From Algoriphagus sp. (GTDB lineage: Bacteria > Bacteroidota > Bacteroidia > Cytophagales > Cyclobacteriaceae): a stretch of 64,000 nucleotides of DNA. A program made the translations under genes and the position numbers. Under the pieces are notes generated by a model that had not been told where the DNA came from, made no database searches, and worked only from the letters and a program-made list of their open reading frames with translations. The DNA lies in assembly GCF_013373065.1 (NCBI RefSeq), contig NZ_JABXIN010000012.1, forward strand, positions 114,309 to 178,308, given 5' to 3'. Numbering within the stretch: the stretch's first letter is position 1; every line of letters starts with the position of its first letter. Shown in pieces: positions 20,373 through 29,497 of this stretch.

Positions 20373-20594
20373 ATGTACTGGACACTAGAATTAGCATCCT
20401 ACTTGGAAGACGCTCCTTGGCCAGCAACCAAAGACGAGTTGATCGACTACGCTATCCGCTCAGGAGCACCACTTGAAGTGGTCGAAAACCTCCAAGAGTT
20501 GGAAGACGATGGAGAACCTTATGAAACCATCGAAGAAATTTGGCCGGATTATCCGACCAAGGACGATTTCTTCTTTAATGAGGACGAATATTAA
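20373..20594 (+). CDS. DUF2795 family protein
   Basis: 73 residues, acidic, with the family's start YWTLELASYLEDAPWPATKDELIDYA and a very acidic tail. It matches a small conserved Bacteroidota family of unknown function. It probably has its own promoter (a TAnnTTTG element 37 bp upstream) and a terminator directly after the stop, consistent with a short abundant transcript. Confidence 0.88.
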   Translation: MYWTLELASYLEDAPWPATKDELIDYAIRSGAPLEVVENLQELEDDGEPYETIEEIWPDYPTKDDFFFNEDEY

Positions 20595-20597
20595 TTG

Positions 20598-20620
20598 AAA
20601 GCCCCTTCTTGGGGCTTTTT
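20598..20620 (+). terminator. Intrinsic terminator after the DUF2795 gene
   Basis: A GC-rich stem (GCCCC/GGGGC, extended by A-T pairs) with a TTCTT loop is followed by five T. It starts 4 bp after the stop codon. Confidence 0.85.
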
Positions 20621-20631
20621 GTCTTTTTGGG

Positions 20632-21360
20632 CTAAAGCCCGAGCACTTGTCTTAACCGACTATATCCTGTCTTGCTGACGGGAAGTTTTTGCCCGCTTTT
20701 TAAAAATACCAAATAGCTATCCCGCTCATAGGGCTCAATTCGAGTTATTTCATTCAAATTCAGCATATAGGATCGATGAATCCTCGCAAACTTTTCGGGA
20801 GAAACTGCATCTTCCAATGCTTTCATCGTCATTTTTTTAAGATAGGTACCCGATTCCGTTACAATTCGGATGTAATCATCAGCAGCCTCGAAATAACTTA
20901 CCTGGTCAATAGGAATAATCTTAATTTCATTTTTAACCCGAACGACCAAACGCTGTCCCTTATCCGCTAATTCTGAAATGGAAGCATTTTCCTTTGCTTC
21001 TCCTGCTGCATATTTTTCCAAAAATCGATCGATTGCCTGTTGAAAGCGCTGCTTGGAAAAAGGCTTGAGTAAATAATCAATGGCTTTCGCATCAAAAGCT
21101 GCCAAAGCATACTGATCAAAAGCGGTGGTAAAAATCACCTCTGGTGGATTATCCAGTAATTCTAGCATTTCAAAACCTGTAATCTTAGGCATTTGTACAT
21201 CTAAAAAAATCAAATCGGGATTATACTGGTGAATGGCCTTAAATCCCTCAAATCCATCATGACAAATAGCGGCGATTTCAAATCGCTCATCATCTTTTAA
21301 AAATTCCTGAACCACACTGGCAGCCAAAGGCTCATCGTCAATAATGATGGTTTTGATCAT
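20632..21360 (-). CDS. LytTR-family response regulator
   Basis: 242 residues. Receiver domain 1-~120 with acidic pocket D8/D9, phospho-acceptor Asp54 (FLDVQMPK) and the conserved Lys in LLKPFSKQRF. The LytTR DNA-binding domain is ~140-242 (VSYFEAADDYIRIV, RIHRSYMLNLNEI). Its ATG overlaps the kinase stop by 4 nt (ATGA), so the two are translationally coupled. Together they form a LytS/LytR-type pair. Targets are unknown, but the linked LiaF-like gene suggests an envelope-stress regulon. Confidence 0.94.
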   Translation of the reverse strand: MIKTIIIDDEPLAASVVQEFLKDDERFEIAAICHDGFEGFKAIHQYNPDLIFLDVQMPKITGFEMLELLDNPPEVIFTTAFDQYALAAFDAKAIDYLLKPFSKQRFQQAIDRFLEKYAAGEAKENASISELADKGQRLVVRVKNEIKIIPIDQVSYFEAADDYIRIVTESGTYLKKMTMKALEDAVSPEKFARIHRSYMLNLNEITRIEPYERDSYLVFLKSGQKLPVSKTGYSRLRQVLGL

Positions 21361-22397
21361 TTCGGTTGGGGTATTTTCAAATTTACAGAAAAATCACTCC
21401 CCTCTTTTTGAGTGGTTAGCAGATCATTCCTTCCAAAAAGAAGATAAAGTCTCCTTCGCAAAGAACTCAATCCAAAACCAGTACCTTTTTGAGAAGGGGT
21501 TTCCGGATCAAAGGGATTGTCAATCTGAATGACCAAATAGTGTTGATCTTTCTTTGAACTTAGGTGGATTTTAACTTCACCAGTCACTCCATAAAGCCCA
21601 TGTTTGATCGCATTTTCTAAAAGAGGTTGAATCAATAATTGAGGGATTTTGAGTTTTTCAGAATCGGGTGAAATTTCAAATAAAACCTCCAACCGATGTC
21701 CAAAACGTACCCGTTCAATTTCCAGATACATCTGAAGGTATTCCAACTCTTCTTTTAAAGATGTCCAAGCCTTTAAATCTTTCCGAATGGTCCCTCGAAG
21801 AAAATCCGAAAGCATGACAACCATTTCTCGGGCCCGCTCGGGCTGACTCATCACCAAGGCACTGATGGAATTCAAGCTATTGAATAAAAAATGTGGTTGA
21901 AGCTGTTGCCTTAGCTGCGAAAGTTCGGCTTCTTTACTCAATTCCATCATGTGCAATTCCCGATTTTTTGTTTCCTCCTGTTGCTCCAATCTTGACATGA
22001 CCACTGCCAATAAGGTAATCATCATGGCAGCCAAGGCTAAAATTGCCCAACGGAGGTAAAAATGCTGCCCGAGGAATTCGAGGTATTCAAGATCATCTGC
22101 AAAAGCAAAAGCTGAAGAAAAGCGATGGAGCAAAACCACCAAGAATGACAGGATTAAGGGAAGAATAAAAAGCAGAATCATATTCCCACTCTTGGGATTA
22201 TAGAAGGTGAAAATCCGATCCAGTACGGTCACCATCCCAACAAAAAGAAGTGTAAAAATCCCAGCATCAATCAATGCTTGAAAGGTTTCGATTTCATAAT
22301 TCCTCAAGATCAAAAAAGTACCAAGGAACCAGACTAGGCCGGCTCCTTGGATAATCCAATAGTATTTCTTGGTGGATCGAAAGGCTCTTGAGAACAC
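21357..22397 (-). CDS. LytS-like sensor histidine kinase (His_kinase family)
   Basis: 346 residues. About four hydrophobic helices fill the first ~150 residues, with very short loops, so any signal is probably sensed within the membrane. The phospho-acceptor region is LRQQLQPHFLFNSLNSISAL and the ATPase N box is IQPLLENAIKHGLYG, with a glycine box near GTGFGLSSLRRRL. It works with the LytTR regulator that overlaps its 3' end, and follows the LiaF-like gene by 30 bp, making a three-gene operon. Confidence 0.92.
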   Translation of the reverse strand: MFSRAFRSTKKYYWIIQGAGLVWFLGTFLILRNYEIETFQALIDAGIFTLLFVGMVTVLDRIFTFYNPKSGNMILLFILPLILSFLVVLLHRFSSAFAFADDLEYLEFLGQHFYLRWAILALAAMMITLLAVVMSRLEQQEETKNRELHMMELSKEAELSQLRQQLQPHFLFNSLNSISALVMSQPERAREMVVMLSDFLRGTIRKDLKAWTSLKEELEYLQMYLEIERVRFGHRLEVLFEISPDSEKLKIPQLLIQPLLENAIKHGLYGVTGEVKIHLSSKKDQHYLVIQIDNPFDPETPSQKGTGFGLSSLRRRLYLLFGRNDLLTTQKEGSDFSVNLKIPQPK

Positions 22398-22427
22398 AGT
22401 TCTTGAGATTTGATTGATGGAAATTCG

Positions 22428-23261
22428 TTAAAATGATTTGATTTCCAAACCTCCAAAGAAGACCGTGCCTCGGAGTACAAGTACTTTATCGGCATCTACT
22501 TCAGATTGACGATAGATTCGTTTGTCTTCTACTCCGGCTGCTACATTGGTGACTTCCACACGTACATCCCAATGAGGGGGAACGATAATCTTCATCCCTC
22601 CAAAAATCACATCCACTTGTAAATTGATTAACCCAGAAAAATCCGCTTGAGTCAAATCCAAATCCACTCCCCCAAATGCTGCAGTCAGTTTTCCTCCTTG
22701 GAAATTTTTAGATAGAACCCGTTTGTTTACCCCGCTGAAAACCGCATCAATGTTAATTCGATCTGAGAAACTTGTTCCTGAAACTCCTGAAATGGGAGGT
22801 TTCTGTGATGTTTCTGCTGAATTAGCTCCTTGAGAACTGTCCGAGGAATCTCCTCTGCTTCCAGCAGAATCAGAGGATTTGAAGCTTTTATTCCGGATTT
22901 GATCCTGAATATTGTCCATTATCCGCTTTTCCTTTTGCTTCTGGGTAATGAGATAAATCCCCAGAATAATAAGACCGATTGGTAGAATGTAGCGTTCGAT
23001 TCCAAAGTTCAAATCAAATTCCCTATCAAAGAGGAAATAGACACCGATAAAGAGCATAATCCCTCCAAAAAGAGATCGGAATTGATGTTTTACTGACACG
23101 ACCAATCCGATTGCAATCAAGATCATTGGCCAGCTGAGTAACCAATCGGGAAAGAAAATACCAAGCTTTCGAAGAAGCAGGAGAACACCTAAGCCTAAGA
23201 TGATAACCCCGAAGATTAAGCCTCCGTCACTGCTGTTATTGGGTTTAGAATAATTTGCCAT
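22428..23261 (-). CDS. LiaF-like membrane protein
   Basis: 277 residues. Four short hydrophobic helices in residues ~14-105 (LIFGVIILGLGVLLLL, MILIAIGLVVSV, LFIGVYFLF, ILPIGLIILGIYLI) match the LiaI/LiaF-type transmembrane module. A Ser-rich linker follows, then a beta-helical domain (INIDAVFSGVNKRVLS, FGGVDLDLTQADFS, VDVIFGGMKIIVPPHW) as in LiaF/VraT. In Firmicutes LiaF holds a sensor kinase in check. Here it is first in an operon with a LytS/LytR pair, which supports the same kind of role by inference. Confidence 0.85.
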   Translation of the reverse strand: MANYSKPNNSSDGGLIFGVIILGLGVLLLLRKLGIFFPDWLLSWPMILIAIGLVVSVKHQFRSLFGGIMLFIGVYFLFDREFDLNFGIERYILPIGLIILGIYLITQKQKEKRIMDNIQDQIRNKSFKSSDSAGSRGDSSDSSQGANSAETSQKPPISGVSGTSFSDRINIDAVFSGVNKRVLSKNFQGGKLTAAFGGVDLDLTQADFSGLINLQVDVIFGGMKIIVPPHWDVRVEVTNVAAGVEDKRIYRQSEVDADKVLVLRGTVFFGGLEIKSF

Positions 23262-23387
23262 CGCTTTTTATGATTTGAATGATGCTCAAATGTAGCATGG
23301 CTTATTCTCATCAAATAAAAGCTTTCGACAGCCTATCAAAAAAGTCGGCGAATGCGGAGAAAAAGTCGGTGAAATTGCATGAAAATT

Positions 23388-24071
23388 TTACCGACTCTTT
23401 ATTTTTTGAATTAAGAACTCCGCATAATCCATGTCTTCAGGTGTGGTGATTTTGATATTTTCAGGGTTTCCTGGAATCAAAGTTACCTGCCAACCTTGAT
23501 GCTCATAAACCGTAGCATCATCAGTGAATTGAGGCAATTCGGTTACCCCAAATGCTTTTCTGATTTTTTGAATATCAAATGTTTGTGGGGTTTGAACAAG
23601 GCGAAAATATTGGCGCTCTTGATAGAAACTCCGGTCATCGTCAGTCAATTTCCGAATGGAATCCTTTAATGCCACTACCGCAACAGCACTTCCTGTTTCA
23701 GCAGCTTTTTCAAAGCTTTCTTGAATGACACTTTCTTGCACGAAAGGCCTGACACCATCATGAATAGCCACCACTCCTTCAGTAAAAGAAATTGAAGAGA
23801 TACCATTCTTCACAGATTGAAATCTTGAATTTCCACCGGCAACAACCCGGTGTGGAATAGAAAAATCATGCTCTTCACATAATTTCCGCCATAATTCGAA
23901 ATCATCTTGGGGGATCACCAAAATCAACTCCATTTCTGGATCCACGTGATAAAAAACAGAAAGGGTATGCATCAAAATGGGCATCCCCCCAATGGGAAGG
24001 TATTGCTTTGACAAAGGGCCACCCATTCGAGTCCCCCTTCCTCCTGCTACCAAGACTGCTGCTTTTTGCAT
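23388..24071 (-). CDS. ispD: 2-C-methyl-D-erythritol 4-phosphate cytidylyltransferase
   Basis: 227 residues, the normal IspD length. The nucleotide-binding loop AVLVAGGRGTRMGGPLSKQY is intact, as are VAIHDGVRPFV and FTDDATVYEHQGW. It converts MEP and CTP to CDP-methylerythritol, the third step of the non-mevalonate isoprenoid pathway in the cytoplasm. It is downstream of queA, but a terminator lies between them, so it may have its own promoter in the 93 bp spacer. Confidence 0.95.
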   Translation of the reverse strand: MQKAAVLVAGGRGTRMGGPLSKQYLPIGGMPILMHTLSVFYHVDPEMELILVIPQDDFELWRKLCEEHDFSIPHRVVAGGNSRFQSVKNGISSISFTEGVVAIHDGVRPFVQESVIQESFEKAAETGSAVAVVALKDSIRKLTDDDRSFYQERQYFRLVQTPQTFDIQKIRKAFGVTELPQFTDDATVYEHQGWQVTLIPGNPENIKITTPEDMDYAEFLIQKIKSR

Positions 24072-24140
24072 TTTCTATTTTTTGAAAAAGTAGTTTCTTT
24101 CTACTCTTATTTTGTGATCAATACCGGGTAAAAATAAAAA

Positions 24141-24160
24141 AGCTCCTCGAAAGGAGCCTT
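24141..24160 (-). terminator. Intrinsic terminator of queA
   Basis: A 7-bp stem (24141-24147 with 24152-24158) around a CGAA loop is followed on the minus strand by a run of six T and a second T-rich stretch. It lies immediately after the queA stop. Confidence 0.82.
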
Positions 24161-24164
24161 TTGT

Positions 24165-25214
24165 TTAAAGTATTAACATCGCATCTCCATAGGAGAAAAA
24201 GCGGTATTTTTCTTTGATTGCTTCTTTGTAAGCTTTCATGATCAAATCATAGCCTCCAAATGCAGCTGCCGTCATCAATAAAGTAGACTCTGGTAAGTGG
24301 AAATTGGTAATCAGCGCATTGGCTATTTTGAATTCGTAAGGCGGAATGATGAATTTATCAGTCCATCCGCTGGAAGCTTTCAAATGATTGCTTGCAGTAA
24401 CTGAAGATTCTACTGTTTTAAGCACTGTAGTTCCCACTGCTACTACCCGCTTTTTATTATCCAATGCCTCATTGACCAATTCAACGGTTTTCTCAGGAAT
24501 ATCATAATTCTCAGAGTCCATCTTATGCTTGGTCAAGTCTTCTACGTCTACTTGTCGAAAAGTTCCTAAACCCACATGAAGAGTAATCGGAGTCACTTCA
24601 ATTCCTTTTAACTCCAAGCGCTTCAATAGATGAGGAGTAAAATGCAAACCAGCAGTAGGTGCGGCAACAGCGCCAACGTTCTTTGCGAAAACGGTTTGAT
24701 AACGCTCCCGATCTTCAGGCTCAACTTTACGATCGATGATTTCTTTTAATAGTGGAGTTTCCCCCAAGGTATCGATTGCCTTGTAAAACTCTTCCTGCGT
24801 TCCGTCAAAAAGGAATCGGATAGTTCTACCTCTAGAGGTAGTGTTGTCAATCACTTCAGCAACCAAATCGGAATCTCCGAAGTACAACTTATTTCCTACA
24901 CGAATTTTACGAGCTGGGTCAACCAAAACATCCCAAAGTCTCAATTCAGGGTTCAATTCCCGAAGCAAGAAAACTTCAATCTCAGCACCTGTTTTTTCTT
25001 TATTTCCATACAATCGAGCCGGAAACACCTTCGTGTCGTTGGTTACGAAAACGTCCCCTTCATCGAAGTATTCAAGAATATCCTTAAACATGCGATGTTC
25101 GAACTCTCCTGTTTTCCGGTGAACAACCATGAGTCTGGATTCATCCCGGTTTTCTGTTGGATAAAGTGCAACAAGTTTCTTTGGTACGTCAAATTTGAAA
25201 TCTGATAATTTCAT
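24165..25214 (-). CDS. queA: S-adenosylmethionine:tRNA ribosyltransferase-isomerase QueA
   Basis: 349 residues, full length. The typical start [23 protein letters not shown], the central [15 protein letters not shown] and [18 protein letters not shown], and the end [19 protein letters not shown] are all present. QueA transfers the ribosyl part of SAM to 7-aminomethyl-7-deazaguanine in tRNA, making epoxyqueuosine. It is divergent from the permease gene over 125 bp and is closed by a terminator. Confidence 0.96.
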   Translation of the reverse strand: MKLSDFKFDVPKKLVALYPTENRDESRLMVVHRKTGEFEHRMFKDILEYFDEGDVFVTNDTKVFPARLYGNKEKTGAEIEVFLLRELNPELRLWDVLVDPARKIRVGNKLYFGDSDLVAEVIDNTTSRGRTIRFLFDGTQEEFYKAIDTLGETPLLKEIIDRKVEPEDRERYQTVFAKNVGAVAAPTAGLHFTPHLLKRLELKGIEVTPITLHVGLGTFRQVDVEDLTKHKMDSENYDIPEKTVELVNEALDNKKRVVAVGTTVLKTVESSVTASNHLKASSGWTDKFIIPPYEFKIANALITNFHLPESTLLMTAAAFGGYDLIMKAYKEAIKEKYRFFSYGDAMLIL

Positions 25215-25339
25215 AGAGAAGCGTTAGGTGTATGGGGTATAATTTTTTTATTAGAATTACTCTAAAAAGCGCAAAGTTAAGAATATAATATCCAAATTCC
25301 GCTAACTTTATAGATTGATTTAACCAACTATTCCCCGCC

Positions 25340-26590
25340 ATGCTCTTTTTGAGACTTTCTTGGGAGAGCCTCCGATTTGCTCTCAATGCCCTGAAATCCA
25401 ATCTAACCCGCACTATTTTGTCTTTATTGGGGGTTACAGTCGGGATTTTTGCAATCATAGCTGTCTTTACTTTGGTTGATTCCCTTGAAAACAACATCAA
25501 GTCTTCTTTTTCTTTTTTGGGAACAAATGTCATCCGAGTAGACAAATTTCCGTTTCAATCAGGCCCTCCGGGAAATTTTCCCTGGTGGAAATACTTCCGT
25601 CGACCGAATAACACGGTTGAAGAATATGAGTTTTTGAAAAATAGACTTACAACTGCTGAAGGAATTACCATTGCAGCTTCGGCAAATACGACGGTGGCTG
25701 CAGGAAGTAATGCTTATCAAGGCGTCTCGTTAACAGGAGCCTTTGAAGATTATGGTGACGTATATGATGTTCCGATCGAAGAAGGTCGATTTTTTAACGG
25801 AAATGAAATAAAAGCAGCTAGAAACTTGGCTGTCATCGGTAAAAAAATCGCCAATACTCTTTTCCCGAATCAATCAGCAGTAGGAAAAGAATTCAAAATC
25901 AAGGGGCTGAAATTTGTAGTCGTTGGGATTTTTGAAGAAGAAGGAAGTGGCGTATTGGATTTGCCTTCCAAAGATGAGGCCTGCCTGATTCCTTACCCGG
26001 CTTTCACCAAATTGTTCAATACGGGAAAAAACGGGATCAACCCAACCATTGCTGCTAAGGGAAAAGAAGAGGATGTAGGTCTAGTTGCGATCGAAAATGA
26101 AATGATCGGTTTGCTTAGAGCTAAACGGGCACTCAAACCTACAGAGGACGATTCTTTCTCGCTTAATAAAACTGAATTCCTTCAAAACGCCATTGGATCC
26201 GTATTCGATGTAATTTCTACCGCAGGATGGGTAATTGGAGGCTTCTCCATTTTGGTAGGAGGTTTTGGTATCGCCAATATCATGTTTGTATCCGTTCGGG
26301 AGCGAACCAACATTATCGGTATTCAAAAATCGCTGGGTGCAAAAAATTATTTTATCCTTTTTCAATTCCTCTTTGAGGCAGTTTGTCTGAGCTTGATTGG
26401 GGGAGGAACAGGAATAATACTCGTTTACTTTTTGAGTTTTATCCAACTCGGAAGTTTAGATCTTATTTTATCATTTGGGAATATTATTTTGGGAATCGGC
26501 GTGTCTTCCATCATCGGAGTAGTATCTGGTATCGTCCCCGCAACCCTTGCTGCAAGAATGGATCCAGTGGAAGCGATTCGTACCGCCTAA
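25340..26590 (+). CDS. MacB/FtsX-type ABC transporter permease
   Basis: 416 residues. An N-terminal helix (LLGVTVGIFAIIAVFTLVD) is followed by a large periplasmic MacB-PCD-like domain (~50-285) and three C-terminal helices of the FtsX domain (VGGFGIANIMFVSVRERTNI, then two more) ending RMDPVEAIRTA. Proteins of this type are mechanotransmission permeases of lipoprotein- or toxin-export ABC systems. No ATPase gene is adjacent, so its partner must be encoded elsewhere. It faces recA across a two-way terminator. Confidence 0.92.
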   Translation: MLFLRLSWESLRFALNALKSNLTRTILSLLGVTVGIFAIIAVFTLVDSLENNIKSSFSFLGTNVIRVDKFPFQSGPPGNFPWWKYFRRPNNTVEEYEFLKNRLTTAEGITIAASANTTVAAGSNAYQGVSLTGAFEDYGDVYDVPIEEGRFFNGNEIKAARNLAVIGKKIANTLFPNQSAVGKEFKIKGLKFVVVGIFEEEGSGVLDLPSKDEACLIPYPAFTKLFNTGKNGINPTIAAKGKEEDVGLVAIENEMIGLLRAKRALKPTEDDSFSLNKTEFLQNAIGSVFDVISTAGWVIGGFSILVGGFGIANIMFVSVRERTNIIGIQKSLGAKNYFILFQFLFEAVCLSLIGGGTGIILVYFLSFIQLGSLDLILSFGNIILGIGVSSIIGVVSGIVPATLAARMDPVEAIRTA

Positions 26591-26609
26591 AAACAAAAGG
26601 TGTTAAAAC

Positions 26610-26646
26610 AAAAAAGGAAAGCATTTCAAATTTGCTTTCCTTTTTT
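26610..26646. terminator. Bidirectional terminator between the permease gene and recA
   Basis: A 14-bp A/T-flanked stem (26610-26623 with 26633-26646), loop of nine, has T runs on either strand. It sits between two convergent genes. Confidence 0.85.
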
Positions 26647-26668
26647 GTTATCAATCAAACACACCCCA

Positions 26669-27694
26669 TTAATCCATATCTGGAGTAGGGTCAACAGGTA
26701 GTAATCCTGCCGCAGCTTTAATTTTCGTTTCTAGCTCCTCCATTAATTCAGGATTATCAAGCAATAGATTTTTCACAGCATCCCGGCCTTGTCCCAATTT
26801 CTCTCCATTGTATGAGAACCAAGATCCGGCTTTTTTAATGATGTCAAATTCCACTCCCAAATCAATCACCTCACCGACTTTGGAAATCCCCTGACCATAC
26901 ATGATGTCAAATTCCACCACTTTAAAAGGAGGAGCAACTTTATTTTTTACCACCTTCACTCGCGTACGGTTTCCAGTTACATTATCGGCACTCTCTTTGA
27001 TTTGGCCGATCCGTCGGATATCCAATCGAACAGAAGCGTAGAATTTCAAGGCATTACCACCTGTGGTAGTCTCAGGGTTGCCAAACATCACTCCGATTTT
27101 CTCCCGAAGCTGGTTGATGAAGATACAAGCACATCCGGTTTTATTTATTGCGCCAGTCAGCTTTCTCAAAGCCTGGGACATGAGCCTAGCCTGAAGACCC
27201 ATTTTACTTTCACCCATTTCACCTTCCAATTCCCCTTTAGGAACCAAGGCAGCAACCGAGTCAATTACGATGATGTCAATTGCTCCAGATCGGATTAGGT
27301 GCTCAGCAATTTCCAAAGCCTGCTCCCCATTGTCCGGCTGGGAGATCAAAAGATTTTCAGTATCAATACCTAGTTTTTCAGCATACACTTTATCAAAGGC
27401 ATGTTCCGCGTCAATAAAAGCCGCCAAACCACCTGCCTTTTGCGCTTCTGCAATACAATGCATGGTCAAGGTAGTCTTACCGGATGACTCTGGACCATAT
27501 ATTTCAATGACTCTTCCTCTCGGAATCCCTCCTACTCCCAGGGCCATATCCAAACCTAGCGAACCGGTAGAAATTGCAGGAACATCCTGCACCGTATTAT
27601 CACTAAGTTTCATCACGGTCCCTTTTCCGTAAGCCTTCTCCAGTTTATCAATGGTAAGTTGGAGGGCTTTTAATTTTTCTGCATTCGTACTCAT
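26669..27694 (-). CDS. recA: Recombinase RecA
   Basis: 341 residues. Walker A at residues 67-74 (GPESSGKT), Walker B region [18 protein letters not shown]1/L2 loops ([32 protein letters not shown]), and an acidic tail ending DPTPDMD. RecA polymerises on single-stranded DNA, drives strand exchange, and activates LexA-type cleavage where present. A Bacteroidota promoter lies just upstream. No SOS box was recognised. Confidence 0.97.
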   Translation of the reverse strand: MSTNAEKLKALQLTIDKLEKAYGKGTVMKLSDNTVQDVPAISTGSLGLDMALGVGGIPRGRVIEIYGPESSGKTTLTMHCIAEAQKAGGLAAFIDAEHAFDKVYAEKLGIDTENLLISQPDNGEQALEIAEHLIRSGAIDIIVIDSVAALVPKGELEGEMGESKMGLQARLMSQALRKLTGAINKTGCACIFINQLREKIGVMFGNPETTTGGNALKFYASVRLDIRRIGQIKESADNVTGNRTRVKVVKNKVAPPFKVVEFDIMYGQGISKVGEVIDLGVEFDIIKKAGSWFSYNGEKLGQGRDAVKNLLLDNPELMEELETKIKAAAGLLPVDPTPDMD

Positions 27695-27721
27695 GAGTCT
27701 ATGTTTAAAGAATTCTTACGT

Positions 27722-27754
27722 TAAAGTTAAATCTTGTAAAGGATATGGTCAAAA
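27722..27754 (-). promoter_or_regulatory. Probable recA promoter, -33/-7 type
   Basis: Read on the minus strand: TTTTG (27754-27750), a 20-bp spacer, then TAACTTTA (27729-27722), one base from the Bacteroidota -7 consensus TAnnTTTG. It lies 28 bp upstream of the recA ATG, giving a short leader. Confidence 0.55.
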
Positions 27755-27867
27755 GAAGTAACCATCTTGATTTCGAGAAGCAAATTCGTATTTTTCGCCA
27801 CTAATCGGCATGCTTTTTCGTAATCATGTTAAAAATACCAGCTTTTTGTCAGGTATTGTCAATTAAT

Positions 27868-28650
27868 ATGAAACAAAGTATCAAAATCTCATTCTTCCTC
27901 CTTTTCCTCACGCTTTCCCAACTTTCTTGGGGACAGCAAGAACATCCCTTTACCTATGGAGAAGAATTGGAGTTTGAGGTAAGCTACGGCTGGTTCAATT
28001 TGGCGGATGCGAAGATGAAAATCGCTAAAAAGCCCGAAACCATCGAAAATAAACCCCATTATAAAATCGATGTATACGGAAAAACAAAAGGAGCAGCCAC
28101 CATTTTTGGACGGGTAAACGATAATTGGGGAACTATTTGGGACGTAAATTCTAAATTGCCCTCTGTATCCTACAGACATATTGAAGAAGGAAAATACCGG
28201 AAGCATGAAAAGGTATTTTTTGACCAGCAAAAGGAGAAAGCTCGGATGCAACTCTTCGATAAGGAAAACAAAACTCTCAAAGAAGAAAATGAATACCTTC
28301 TTCCCGGAAAAGTTCAGGATATCGTCAGCGGGTTTTATTACTTAAGAACCCTTGATTTAAGGAATTTAAAGGTGGGTGATACCGTAAATATCCTCGGATT
28401 CTTCGATAAGGAAATATATAACATAAAATTAATCTACGAGGGGCAAGAGCGGATTGACACTGAAATTGGAGAGAAGGACACCTATATTTTTTCACCACAA
28501 ATCCCAAAGAATAAACTTTTCAGAGGTGATTTTCCTGTAACCGTTTGGGTAACCCAGGATCAAAATAAAATTCCGGTAAAAATTAAGGCAAATTTGTTTC
28601 TTGGCTCCTTGAATTTAGAACTGAAATCAGCCAGTGGGCTCCGCTATTAA
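27868..28650 (+). CDS. DUF3108 family secreted protein
   Basis: 260 residues from the ATG at 27868, preferred over one 14 codons upstream because it begins the signal peptide KISFFLLFLTLSQLSWGQ. The body is beta-rich with the family start YGEELEFEVSYGWFNLADAK and later FRGDFPVTVWVTQDQNKIPV. DUF3108 proteins are periplasmic beta-barrel-like proteins of unknown function in many Gram-negatives. It is divergent from recA across 173 bp; the next gene is 154 bp on. Confidence 0.88.
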   Translation: MKQSIKISFFLLFLTLSQLSWGQQEHPFTYGEELEFEVSYGWFNLADAKMKIAKKPETIENKPHYKIDVYGKTKGAATIFGRVNDNWGTIWDVNSKLPSVSYRHIEEGKYRKHEKVFFDQQKEKARMQLFDKENKTLKEENEYLLPGKVQDIVSGFYYLRTLDLRNLKVGDTVNILGFFDKEIYNIKLIYEGQERIDTEIGEKDTYIFSPQIPKNKLFRGDFPVTVWVTQDQNKIPVKIKANLFLGSLNLELKSASGLRY

Positions 28651-28804
28651 TTTCACACTTCAGTAATTTTAGCTTAACAATTCGGTCAACTAGCTCCCTT
28701 TTTGAGGATATTTTTCACGCAATCACAGCTTGAAAAGCTAAAAAAATTGCGTCCCATCCTTAAATATTACTTAATTTTATCCAAATCAATAAGCAAAAAT
28801 CCCA

Positions 28805-29494
28805 ATGGGCGATAAGCAGAAAATCAAGGTTCTGGTTGTAGATGACGAACCGGATATTGTTGAGATTCTAAAATATAACCTTCAAAAGGAGGGGTATGAG
28901 GTTGAAACTGCAGAAGATGGAATCAAAGCAGTCAAGAAAGCTTCTAAATTTTTACCGGATGTGATTCTTTTGGATATCATGATGCCTAATCAGGACGGGG
29001 TAGAAACCTGCCGTCAAATCCGGGAAATCCCTGAACTGAAAAACACCTTTGTTATATTCTTAACCGCTCGAATGGAAGAGTACTCGGAAGTAGCTGCTTT
29101 TGACGTGGGAGCGGATGACTACATCACCAAACCTATCAAACCACGGGCCTTGATGAGTCGAATTGCGGCACTATTCAGAAGAGAAGCCAAAAAAGAACAA
29201 GAGCAGGCCCAAATCAAAATCCGAGATCTAGTCATTGACAGGGGAAGCTACACCATCGAAAAGGCTGGAAAAACCATCACCCTTCCCAAGAAAGAATTTG
29301 AACTTTTGTATTTCCTTGCCAAAAACCCTAATATCGTCTACAGTAGAGATGAGCTTCTTCAGAATATTTGGGGAGCGGATGTTTTTGTCTTAGCGAGAAC
29401 AGTAGACGTACACATCCGAAAAGTCCGCGAAAAAATCGGAGATGACTACATCACTACAGTTAAAGGTGTAGGTTATAAGTTCGATTTGGGTTAA
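28805..29494 (+). CDS. OmpR/PhoB-family response regulator
   Basis: 229 residues. Receiver domain (1-~120) with D13/D14, phospho-acceptor Asp57 (ILLDIMMPNQDG) and the Lys in ITKPIKPRAL. The OmpR-type winged helix spans ~130-229 (LPKKEFELLYFLAKNPNIVY, RTVDVHIRKVREKIGDD, TVKGVGYKFD). It is 3 bp upstream of the kinase gene. The pair resembles PhoB/PhoR, but no pst or phoU genes are nearby, so the phosphate role is not shown. Confidence 0.94.
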   Translation: MGDKQKIKVLVVDDEPDIVEILKYNLQKEGYEVETAEDGIKAVKKASKFLPDVILLDIMMPNQDGVETCRQIREIPELKNTFVIFLTARMEEYSEVAAFDVGADDYITKPIKPRALMSRIAALFRREAKKEQEQAQIKIRDLVIDRGSYTIEKAGKTITLPKKEFELLYFLAKNPNIVYSRDELLQNIWGADVFVLARTVDVHIRKVREKIGDDYITTVKGVGYKFDLG

Positions 29495-29497
29495 TTC

